64,000 nucleotides of DNA from Clostridium lacusfryxellense (GTDB taxonomy: Bacteria; Bacillota; Clostridia; Clostridiales; Clostridiaceae). The stretch spans positions 1 to 64,000 of the forward strand of contig NZ_JAHLEB010000013.1 in assembly GCF_018861735.1 (NCBI RefSeq), written 5' to 3'. Positions 54,250 to 62,488 of this stretch are shown one piece after another. Position 1 is the first letter of the stretch. Every line of letters begins with the position of its first letter. Position numbers and translations under genes: made by a program. The notes under the pieces are model-generated. The model did no database searches. It worked only from the letters and a program-made list of their open reading frames with translations, and was not told where the DNA came from.

Positions 54250-55028
54250 TTAGAGGTCTTTATACAGCAGTTACAGGACTCATAACCGGAGAAGCAAAAC
54301 AAAGCACAGTAACTAATAATATAGCAAATGCTAATACAATTGGTTTTAAAAGTGATGACCTTGCTATTAAAAAATTTGACGATGTATTAATACAAAATTT
54401 TGATAAAATTGTAAACGGTCAAAATACTAAGACTACTATTGGATCGCTTAGTATGGGAAGCAAAATAGATGAACTAAACACAAATTTTGCCCAAGGAGTT
54501 TTTCAAGTAACAGATAAACCTACTGATTTTGCAATAGAGGGAAGTGGATTTTTTACAGTACAAAGGGATGATGGGATTACTACTAAGAACTACTATACTA
54601 GAAGTGGTGATTTTCATGTTGATGGAAGTGGATATTTAGTTACGGATAATGGAGATAAGGTTTTAGGGAACAATAAAGATACAAATGCTCTAGAACCAAT
54701 ATTAGTAGGTGACGGTAAACTTCAAGTGGCAAGTGACGGAAATATCTCAATTAATGGTGAAAACTTATATAAGTTCAATACTGTAGACTTTGCAGATTAT
54801 AACACACTTCAAAAAGTTGGAGATAATTTGTTCCAGGGGACAAATCCTATTCAAAATACTAATGTTACTGTTAAACAAAATACTTTAGAAAAATCTAATG
54901 TTAATGTTACTAGCGAAATGGTAAATATGATGTCAATTATGAGAAATTTCGAATCGAATCAGAAAATTGTACAATCTATTGATGAAACACTAGGTAAAGC
55001 TGTAAATGAAGTAGGAACAGTAAGGTAA
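54246..55028 (+). CDS. flgF: flagellar basal-body rod protein FlgF (FlhO-like)
   Basis: A 260-aa rod protein. MIRGLYTAVTGLITGEAKQSTVTNNIANANTIGFKSDD at the N-terminus, FAIEGSGFFTVQ in the middle and NVTSEMVNMMSIMRNFESNQKIVQSIDETLGKA at the C-terminus. It is closely related to flgG next door; which of the two is FlgF and which FlgG follows gene order rather than firm sequence marks. Confidence 0.85.
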   Translation: MIRGLYTAVTGLITGEAKQSTVTNNIANANTIGFKSDDLAIKKFDDVLIQNFDKIVNGQNTKTTIGSLSMGSKIDELNTNFAQGVFQVTDKPTDFAIEGSGFFTVQRDDGITTKNYYTRSGDFHVDGSGYLVTDNGDKVLGNNKDTNALEPILVGDGKLQVASDGNISINGENLYKFNTVDFADYNTLQKVGDNLFQGTNPIQNTNVTVKQNTLEKSNVNVTSEMVNMMSIMRNFESNQKIVQSIDETLGKAVNEVGTVR

Positions 55029-55055
55029 ATAACTTGAATTAGGAGGTGATATGTG

Positions 55056-55853
55056 ATGTTAAGACTTATATGGAATAGCAAAAGTTCAATGGCAGCTCAA
55101 CAGGAAAAATTAGATGCTATATCAAATAATATTGCAAATGTTAATACCAACGGATATAAAAAACTTAATGCAAATTTTAAAGATCTAGTTTATGAGTCAC
55201 TTGATAGAAAAGGATACCCAGTAACAAAAGATCAAAATGGAAAAGCAATACTTCAAAATGGTACTGGAACTCGAATTGGAGAATGGACTCGCGACTCTGC
55301 GCAAGGTTCGCTTACTCAGACAACAAACCCAACTGATTTAGCAATAGATGGTAGTGGTTATTTTGAAGTTACGTTGCCAGATAATAGCAAAGCCTATACT
55401 AGAGCAGGTAATTTTCTTGCGGACTCAGGTGGAAATATAGTTGATCAAGATGGTAATAGATTAAGTATAATTGATGCTCAGGGTAATGATATTAATGTAG
55501 TCAATGGTCCTTATAAATTTACAGTGAGTAACTTCAAGGTCGATGAAGATGGCAAGGTATCTATAAAAGAAGGAAATGTACAAACACAAGTTGGAGAAGT
55601 AAAAGTTTCAGATTTTGTTGGAGATGATTCAATGATGTCTGTAGGTGATAGCTTATTTGTCCCAAAACCTGGGCAGAATGTTGTACAAAGCACTGACTAC
55701 AATGTTATGCAAGGCTACCAAGAACTATCTAATGTCGATATAGCAACAGAAATGACCGATATGCTAATTACTCAAAGGGCATTTCAGCTTAGTTCTACTA
55801 CTCTAAAGACTGCAGATGAAATGTGGCAAATGGCTAATAACTTACGTAAATAA
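55056..55853 (+). CDS. flgG: flagellar distal rod protein FlgG (FlhP-like)
   Basis: A 265-aa rod protein with MLRLIWNSKSSMAAQQEKLDAISNNIANVNTNGYKKLNANF, LAIDGSGYFEVTLPD and the C-terminal NVDIATEMTDMLITQRAFQLSSTTLKTADEMWQMAN. Start ATG 55056 is after AGGAGGTGAT. Last gene of the flagellar locus; a terminator follows at 55880. Confidence 0.88.
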   Translation: MLRLIWNSKSSMAAQQEKLDAISNNIANVNTNGYKKLNANFKDLVYESLDRKGYPVTKDQNGKAILQNGTGTRIGEWTRDSAQGSLTQTTNPTDLAIDGSGYFEVTLPDNSKAYTRAGNFLADSGGNIVDQDGNRLSIIDAQGNDINVVNGPYKFTVSNFKVDEDGKVSIKEGNVQTQVGEVKVSDFVGDDSMMSVGDSLFVPKPGQNVVQSTDYNVMQGYQELSNVDIATEMTDMLITQRAFQLSSTTLKTADEMWQMANNLRK

Positions 55854-55879
55854 TTTCGTTATTTTTAGAAAATGATGAT

Positions 55880-55909
55880 AGACATGCTTTTTATAGTATG
55901 TCTTTTTTG
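55880..55909 (+). terminator. terminator at the end of the flagellar locus
   Basis: AGACATGCT (55880-55888) pairs with AGTATGTCT (55895-55903), loop TTTTAT, followed by T5. Confidence 0.85.
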
Positions 55910-56006
55910 TGGTTTATAAATAATAAATGGAAAACAGTTTTAATTCTAGGACAACCCTCATATATTATTAGTAAAGTATATAATAATATGATTTAGGAGG
56001 ATAAAA

Positions 56007-56768
56007 ATGGGGATAGGATATTTAGTTGGATGTTTATTTAGTATATTACTGTGGAGGTTTGATAGACAAGGATTCTTTAATTTTATTAATAGGAAATTTA
56101 TGAAAAAAGTCAATAATATATATTTGCTACAATTTATATATATATGTATATTAACTTTTATATTTATTGGTCTTACATATATAAACAATAACCAAGTGTA
56201 CAATGGCATTACAGCTTTTCTGGTAATAGACATAAGTAATACAGAGAGAAATAATTTAAATAAGACTGAAAAGAAACATTTTTATGACACAATATCCACC
56301 ATATCTAGAGCACTCATTTGCGGATTTATAGCGCCTTTATTTTTCATTATAATATTAGGAAACGGCCCAGCTATTATATTTACTATAATTTATAATTTAA
56401 CGCTTGAGGGTGATTTAAACATTATAGGTAGGATTACATCTATTGCGACCATAATTCCATCATTAATTGCGGAAATGTTCTTATACACAATTTATGTTTT
56501 CAGGAACAAAAATTTCAAGATAAATTTTAAAGGGGATTTTGCCCGCAATGTTTGGAAATTACCTCTTTTAAATGTTGATATTTTGGCAGCATATATAGAA
56601 TCTGTTAATTTCTACTTTCATTATAATGGTAAAAACAAACATTATTTAAAAAGTTATGGTGACTATAGTGGAAAAATCGATGATATATGCATTAGGGACT
56701 ATTTAAGCATAAGTTATTTTATCTGTTTCATAGTTTTTATTGTATTTGTAACGCTTGAATTTCTATAA
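56007..56768 (+). CDS. hypothetical integral membrane protein
   Basis: A 253-aa protein with about five hydrophobic segments (roughly 40-60, 105-125, 140-165 and a last helix 232-253) separated by charged loops, one Asn/Lys-rich. I recognise no family. AGGAGG precedes ATG 56007 by 7 nt. It lies between the flagellar terminator and the structured RNA, on the same strand as both. Confidence 0.75.
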   Translation: MGIGYLVGCLFSILLWRFDRQGFFNFINRKFMKKVNNIYLLQFIYICILTFIFIGLTYINNNQVYNGITAFLVIDISNTERNNLNKTEKKHFYDTISTISRALICGFIAPLFFIIILGNGPAIIFTIIYNLTLEGDLNIIGRITSIATIIPSLIAEMFLYTIYVFRNKNFKINFKGDFARNVWKLPLLNVDILAAYIESVNFYFHYNGKNKHYLKSYGDYSGKIDDICIRDYLSISYFICFIVFIVFVTLEFL

Positions 56769-56860
56769 AATAAGAATTGTTATATAGTAAATAGATTTCG
56801 GAAAACAATGAGGAGAACTTTTTTTATAGTTTAGAGTTGATGTTGATTTTTCGGGGATTA

Positions 56861-56889
56861 TTGAGATTTATCATTTGTTTATATATAAT
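56861..56889 (+). promoter_or_regulatory. sigma-A promoter for structured RNA
   Basis: TTGAGA (56861-56866, 5 of 6), 17-nt spacer, TATAAT (56884-56889, perfect). Transcription would begin near 56896. The -10 overlaps one arm of an 11-bp inverted repeat, AATCCATACTA (56887-56897) and TAGTATGGATT (56923-56933), a possible operator. Confidence 0.7.
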
Positions 56890-56895
56890 CCATAC

Positions 56896-57160
56896 TAGAT
56901 ACATCTAAGCGTAAATATGATATAGTATGGATTTCTCCGGGAGTGGAACCAAATTAGAAGAGCAGAAACATTGAAATTCCATTTAAAATTCTTCTTTTGC
57001 AAATATAAAATTCTCGTGAGCCTGACTGGAAGGAAGGCTAGCGAACCGGCGCATGCCGAATGTGAGTGCTAGAGAATTTTATATTGGCGAAAGATTAGAA
57101 TTTCTTAATGGAATTTCACGTTTCAAACTCTTCTAATTTGGTTCCACGCAGGAGGAATTT
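56896..57160 (+). ncRNA. highly structured non-coding RNA candidate
   Basis: No gene fits here, but nested complementary arms build one long helix: 56931-56938 with 57151-57158; 20 bp 56943-56962 with 57128-57147; 11 bp 56973-56983 with 57107-57117; 56986-57000 with 57087-57103; 14 bp 57002-57015 with 57072-57085. The apex (57016-57071) is a GC-rich multi-branched core with hairpins such as CGGC GCAT GCCG (57047-57058). A strong promoter lies upstream. The size and form recall clostridial structured RNAs such as the raiA motif, but I cannot confirm a family. It stops 22 nt short of the convergent CBS-PPase gene. Confidence 0.75.
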
Positions 57161-57181
57161 GTAGATCACATCATCTTATTT

Positions 57182-58825
57182 TTACTTTAATTTACTTAGC
57201 GCAGCCGTAATAGGAGGTATAATTTGTTTCTTCCTTGAAACTATACCAGGGACATATACACCGTCATCAGTTAGTGTAACATCAAAGGCTTTTGAAATAA
57301 CATCTTTATGTTCACCAGCAGCTATTAATACTGAGCCACCATTTAAAATATCAGTCAGCATTAATAAAATTATATCAAAACCGCCTTCTTTGGCCTTTTT
57401 CTCCATTAACTCTATCATGTCACCTTTAAGAGGTTCAAAACCTTCGATATACATTGTACCAACTTGTGATACCCCAATCTTAAAAGTATTAAGGGTAAAT
57501 GGTTTAAAGTCTTGATAGAAAATTTCCTCTGCAGTTTTACCATCGAGGGATGTACCAGCTTTAAACATTTCTTTAGCAAACTCTTCTATATTTAAATTAG
57601 CAATTTGAGATAACTTATTTAATGTAAGCTCATCTACTAGTGTAGAAGTAGGTGATTTTAGTAGCAATGTATCGGAAATAATTGCCGCACATAAAAGACC
57701 AGCTGCACCTTTTGAAGGTCTAATTCCATTTTCAAAGAATATGTTAGCTACAATTGTTGAAGTGCTACCTACAGGTTCATTTCTAAAATATATAGGAGAA
57801 CCAGTCTGAACATCAGCAATTCTATGATGGTCGATTATTTCTATTATCTCAGCGTCTTCTAAACCCAAAACAGACTGTGTTTTTTCATTATGATCCACGA
57901 GTATTACTTTTTTTCTGTTCTCTGATATTAAATGATACCGTGATATACTTCCAACAACTTTATTATTTTCATCAATAACTGGATAACTTCTATACCTTGT
58001 CTCAATCATAATAGATTTTATTTCATCAATAAAATCATCTGAGTTAAAACTTATGATGTTTTTTTTGCTCATAACATGATTTATAGGAATACTTTGAGTT
58101 ATTAATCTAGAAGCTGTAAAAGTATCATATGGTGTTTCTATTATTGTACATCCATTAGTTTTTGCAAGCTCAATAACTCCATCAGTTGGAGAATGGTTTC
58201 CTGTAATTATTAAAAGGGATGCTTTACTATCAATTATTAAAAGTTGTGAGTCTTCTCTATCTCCGCAAATTGCAACGTCGCCAACCTCAATTATAGATTT
58301 TGTGCTTTCAGGATGCATAGCAGATACAATAATCTTTCCAGTTATTTTAAATGTGCCATTTGGTTTGTATACACACTTAGCTGAAAGAGTATCTAAAATA
58401 TTCTCAAGAGTGGTATTGCTTTTTGCAAGAATAGAATTGTCCCAAACATCTAAATAACTTGAGGCTAGATTTGAAACTGACGCAACACCCGCAAGTCTAT
58501 CATTATCGTCAATAACAGGTAGAGTTTTAGTATCATTTTTTCTCATAATGGACCATGCCATTTTCAAAGAAATATCTGGTGAAATAGGTGCTACAATATC
58601 AATGTCTAAATCGGAAATCTGTGTTTTAACAGTATTTACAAGCTCAGGTTTTTCTACATTAAAGTAATTAAGAATAAACTGAGTTTCACGATTAACTTCA
58701 CCGAGTCTTATTGGAATAGCAGGAATTTTTCCTGTTTTATTTTTAAACTCTGCATAGGCAATAGCCGCGCAAATAGAATCTGTATCGGGATTTCTATGCC
58801 CAGTAATATATATAATATTTTTCAC
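57182..58825 (-). CDS. manganese-dependent inorganic pyrophosphatase, CBS-DRTGG type
   Basis: A 547-aa family II pyrophosphatase of the DHH superfamily. The N-terminal DHH half has TGHRNPDTDS and later EIIDHHR; two CBS domains and a DRTGG domain are inserted between them (about 65-300); SDTLLLKSPTSTLVDELT and the C-terminal DHHA2 segment ending VSRKKQIIPPI complete it. CBS-PPases are regulated by adenine nucleotides, often including diadenosine polyphosphates. The start is GTG 58825 with AGGAGG 7 nt upstream. Confidence 0.93.
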   Translation of the reverse strand: MKNIIYITGHRNPDTDSICAAIAYAEFKNKTGKIPAIPIRLGEVNRETQFILNYFNVEKPELVNTVKTQISDLDIDIVAPISPDISLKMAWSIMRKNDTKTLPVIDDNDRLAGVASVSNLASSYLDVWDNSILAKSNTTLENILDTLSAKCVYKPNGTFKITGKIIVSAMHPESTKSIIEVGDVAICGDREDSQLLIIDSKASLLIITGNHSPTDGVIELAKTNGCTIIETPYDTFTASRLITQSIPINHVMSKKNIISFNSDDFIDEIKSIMIETRYRSYPVIDENNKVVGSISRYHLISENRKKVILVDHNEKTQSVLGLEDAEIIEIIDHHRIADVQTGSPIYFRNEPVGSTSTIVANIFFENGIRPSKGAAGLLCAAIISDTLLLKSPTSTLVDELTLNKLSQIANLNIEEFAKEMFKAGTSLDGKTAEEIFYQDFKPFTLNTFKIGVSQVGTMYIEGFEPLKGDMIELMEKKAKEGGFDIILLMLTDILNGGSVLIAAGEHKDVISKAFDVTLTDDGVYVPGIVSRKKQIIPPITAALSKLK

Positions 58826-59078
58826 GTGTGGTCCTCCTAGTTTCTGTATGGAATATGTAAAATTATCGAATGTTACCTTGTTTGTGATTATTCACTCTAG
58901 TATTACTAGTATTATTTTATATTCAAACTTACATATTGTAAAGAAAAAACCAAATATTCTTTTCATATGTGGGCACTCGAACACATATATTAAAAGAGAA
59001 TAAATAAATAGTAACTTAGGCATCTGAGGTAATAGAAAGAAAATATTATCTATCTTAGAGTGATAAGGGGGGGTATAA

Positions 59079-61688
59079 GTGTTAAATGAACAAACATCAA
59101 AACGTAATACCAAGGACATGAATAGGCCAGAGGGCTCGGGTTACGAAAGGTTGAACCTAACAAGAGGACTAAATAGCTCTGAGGCTGAGAATAGACTTAA
59201 AAAATATGGATTTAATAAATTAGAAAATAAAAAAAAGATATCAGCTCTCCAGATATTCTTTTCGCAATTTAATGATTTTATTACTTGGATACTAATTGCA
59301 GCAACAGTGCTTTCGGGCCTTATGGGAGAAAAAGCTGATGCAATAACTATTTTTATTATAGTTATAATGAATGGTATACTTGGTTTCATTCAAGAATTTA
59401 GAACTGAAAAATCTTTAGAAGCATTAAGTAAGCTAGCAGCTCCAACGGCTAAGGTGCTTCGCGATGGAGGAATACTTGTAATAAACGCTATATACTTAGT
59501 TCCAGGAGATTTAATAATACTCGAAGGTGGAGATAGAGTTCCGGCAGATTGCATTATAGTGGAAGGTAATAATGCAATGCTTGATGAATCACTACTTACT
59601 GGTGAATCTGCAGGAGTATCTAAAAGTACTAATTCTAATGAAAATAGCATTTATATGGGAACAATAATTCTTACAGGAAAAGCTAAAGGAAAAGTCACGG
59701 AGACAGGCATGAATACGGAAATGGGGAAAATAGCAAACATGCTTCATAGTATTGAAGATGAGAAATCTCCTCTTAAAGAGAGGTTAGCACATCTTGGGAA
59801 AATACTAGTTATGCTTTGTATAATTATATGCCTGGTTGTTACTTTTATGGGTATTTGGCGTGGGCAAGATAAGTATGCAATGTTTTTATTAGGGGTAAGC
59901 CTTGCAGTAGCTGCAATACCAGAGGGGTTAACCGCTATAGTAACGGTGGCTTTAGCACTTGGTGTATCAAGAATGCTTAAGAGAAATGCTTTAATTAGAA
60001 AATTACCAGCAGTTGAAACGTTAGGGTGTACCTCCGTAATATGTACAGATAAAACAGGTACTCTAACTGAAAACAATATGACAGTAAAAGCATTCTATTT
60101 TGATGGGCATAGTTATGATGTTGACAGAGATAAAATTCCATCAAATTTAGTGATGAAAAAAGCGTATACATATTGCAACGATTGTAATTACGATTTTAGC
60201 GTTAAAAATATGGAAAAATGCTTATTTGGGGATCCTACAGAAACAGCATTAATTAAAGGTTTATTCAAAAATCCAAAAGATTTACAAGAATTTTTAAATA
60301 AATCCAGACGTGTATATGAAATACCCTTTAACTCAACAAGAAAAATTATGTCTGTAATTGTTAAAGAAAATGATAAGGAAATTTGTTATGTAAAAGGAGC
60401 TCCAGAACGAGTTATAGAAAGTTGTAATTATATATTGATTGACGGCTCTGTGCAACTTATGCTTCCTAGTTATAAAAGGGGTCTAATAAGGGCTGTAGAG
60501 GTCATGTCATATAAAGCTTTAAGATGTATTGCTTGTGCATATAAAGTGTCTAGTATAAAGCATAACGATAGTCTGGAAACTAATCTGATTTTTGTGGCAA
60601 TAGCAGGCATAATTGATCCTCCAAGGCGCGAAGTAAAAGATGCAGTTATAAAATGCAAGATTGCTGGTATAAAACCTGTAATGATAACAGGTGACCACAA
60701 AAATACAGCTTATGCTATTGGAAAAGATCTAGATATATGTAAGTCGCCAGAGGAAGTTATAACCGGCGATGAACTTGATAAATTAAATGATAAGGAATTA
60801 GATAAAAACATTGATAATTATAAAATATTTGCAAGGGTAAGTCCAAAACACAAATTAAGGATAGTGAAAGCTTTTAAACACAAAAATCATATTGTTGCCA
60901 TGACTGGTGACGGTGTTAATGATGCCCCAGCAATAAAAGAAGCAGATATCGGTATAGCTATGGGGATATCAGGTACGGATGTAACTAAAGAGGCGGCTTC
61001 TATGATTCTTTTAGATGACAACTTTGCAACTATTGTTGCAGCAGTTGAAGAGGGGCGTGTTATATATAATAATATAAGAAAATTTATTAGGTATTTATTG
61101 TCTTGTAACTTAGGAGAAGTACTTACTATGTTTTTAGCTTCATTATTTTATTTGGAAAATCCTCTTCTTCCAATACAAATTTTATTTGTAAACTTAGTTA
61201 CAGATGGCCTACCTGCTATTGCTTTGGGGGTAGATCCAGCTGATCCTGATATTATGTTTGAAAAACCTAGAGGAAAAAATGAAAGTGTATTTTCGAGAGG
61301 ACTTACAGAAAAGATATTAATTCGTGGATGCCTAATTGGTGTTTGTACAATTTTATCTTTTATTGGAGGCAAATATTATGGCATGAGTATTGAAGCATGT
61401 AGAACATTAGCACTTGGTACTTTAGTTTTATCTCAACTCATACATGTATTTGAATGTAGATCGGAGAAACATTCTTTGTTTGAAATTAATCCATTTACAA
61501 ATATGTACCTAATTGGAGCGGTAGGGATATCAGTAACTATGCTAATTAGCATAGTGTATATTCCATTTTTGCAGAATGTATTTCATACAATACCACTTGA
61601 TATAGGTCAATGGCTCATAATTTTATTTTTCTCAGGTATTATTTCCTTTATAAATAGTTTGTACTTGTACTTAATGCACAAGCACTAA
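59079..61688 (+). CDS. cation-transporting P-type ATPase (Ca2+-type, P2A)
   Basis: An 869-aa P-type ATPase with ten membrane segments. TGES in the actuator domain, PEGL in membrane helix 4, the phosphorylation motif DKTGT with D324, KGAPE in the nucleotide domain and TGDGVNDAPA in the hinge are all seen. The PEGL and the C-terminal four-helix extension place it in the calcium/manganese type II group. GTG 59079 follows GGGGGGG. The 253-nt gap to the divergent PPase gene holds an inverted repeat ATATGTG/CACATAT (~58966-58989) and presumably both promoters. Confidence 0.92.
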   Translation: MLNEQTSKRNTKDMNRPEGSGYERLNLTRGLNSSEAENRLKKYGFNKLENKKKISALQIFFSQFNDFITWILIAATVLSGLMGEKADAITIFIIVIMNGILGFIQEFRTEKSLEALSKLAAPTAKVLRDGGILVINAIYLVPGDLIILEGGDRVPADCIIVEGNNAMLDESLLTGESAGVSKSTNSNENSIYMGTIILTGKAKGKVTETGMNTEMGKIANMLHSIEDEKSPLKERLAHLGKILVMLCIIICLVVTFMGIWRGQDKYAMFLLGVSLAVAAIPEGLTAIVTVALALGVSRMLKRNALIRKLPAVETLGCTSVICTDKTGTLTENNMTVKAFYFDGHSYDVDRDKIPSNLVMKKAYTYCNDCNYDFSVKNMEKCLFGDPTETALIKGLFKNPKDLQEFLNKSRRVYEIPFNSTRKIMSVIVKENDKEICYVKGAPERVIESCNYILIDGSVQLMLPSYKRGLIRAVEVMSYKALRCIACAYKVSSIKHNDSLETNLIFVAIAGIIDPPRREVKDAVIKCKIAGIKPVMITGDHKNTAYAIGKDLDICKSPEEVITGDELDKLNDKELDKNIDNYKIFARVSPKHKLRIVKAFKHKNHIVAMTGDGVNDAPAIKEADIGIAMGISGTDVTKEAASMILLDDNFATIVAAVEEGRVIYNNIRKFIRYLLSCNLGEVLTMFLASLFYLENPLLPIQILFVNLVTDGLPAIALGVDPADPDIMFEKPRGKNESVFSRGLTEKILIRGCLIGVCTILSFIGGKYYGMSIEACRTLALGTLVLSQLIHVFECRSEKHSLFEINPFTNMYLIGAVGISVTMLISIVYIPFLQNVFHTIPLDIGQWLIILFFSGIISFINSLYLYLMHKH

Positions 61689-61763
61689 ATATCAAATTGC
61701 GGTTATATAAGCAGCACTTATTGTGCTGCAAATGCTATTATATATAAGTATTAAGGTAAAATG

Positions 61764-61798
61764 AAAAAGATATATGACAAAAGTCATATATCTTTTTT
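61764..61798. terminator. bidirectional terminator
   Basis: A 15-bp stem (61764-61778 with 61783-61797) with A-rich 5' and T-rich 3' flanks serves the ATPase gene (+) and the hypothetical gene (-). Confidence 0.85.
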
Positions 61799-62216
61799 AT
61801 TTAAAACGTTTATCAGCTCTAACTCGTTGTACTTTTTGTTGTGGAGCATTTCCTTGAGCTGGTACTAAGTCTTTCTTTGTAGTCATATTTCTAATATTTA
61901 CAATTTGAATTTGTTCTCTGTGTTCTTTACCCTTTTTGCCCTTCATACCTTGAATTATAACTGAATGTCCTTGTAGTACAGATATAAATTTAACTTTTTT
62001 AAACCAACGTCTTTTATTAAACACACATTTAGCAATAGATTTACTTCCGTCAGCCTTCACTAAAATAGTTACAGCAAGTTTATAAAATATCCTAAGGTAA
62101 TTTTTTTCCTCGATTTTAATTGATAGAACTCTACCTTGAGCCTGAGTAAGTCTATCACCATATCTTTTTAAATAAGCTTGTGTATAGCTATTTGTAATTT
62201 TATCTTTTAATCCCAT
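61797..62216 (-). CDS. hypothetical basic protein
   Basis: A 139-aa very basic protein (Lys/Arg-rich, calculated strongly positive by eye). The middle part (QGRVLSIKIEEKNYLRIFYKLAVTILVKADGSKSIAKCVFNKRRWFKKVKFISVLQGHSVIIQG) alternates beta-like strands and may be a small beta-barrel; the tail is Gln/Lys-rich and disordered. No family recognised. ATG follows AAAGGAG at 8 nt. Nucleic-acid or ribosome binding is only a guess from charge. Confidence 0.75.
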   Translation of the reverse strand: MGLKDKITNSYTQAYLKRYGDRLTQAQGRVLSIKIEEKNYLRIFYKLAVTILVKADGSKSIAKCVFNKRRWFKKVKFISVLQGHSVIIQGMKGKKGKEHREQIQIVNIRNMTTKKDLVPAQGNAPQQKVQRVRADKRFK

Positions 62217-62488
62217 AAGTATTACTCCTTTACCATAGATATTTAATTTTAAAACAATATTACTTTTTTAAATCGATGTTATTTTTGAACATCAAAAACA
62301 TAAAAAATATAAAAAATTCAATAAACTTATTATATCTTATGTTGTAATTTAACTCAAGTATAAAAAAGGTCTATTTTCAAAAAAAATCTATTTCCTATAA
62401 AAGTATATTTTACATATTCATATAATATATGTACCCAATGTTTAATTTGAGAATATTAATATAATAAAGAATTGAAAGGAGGAGGAAT

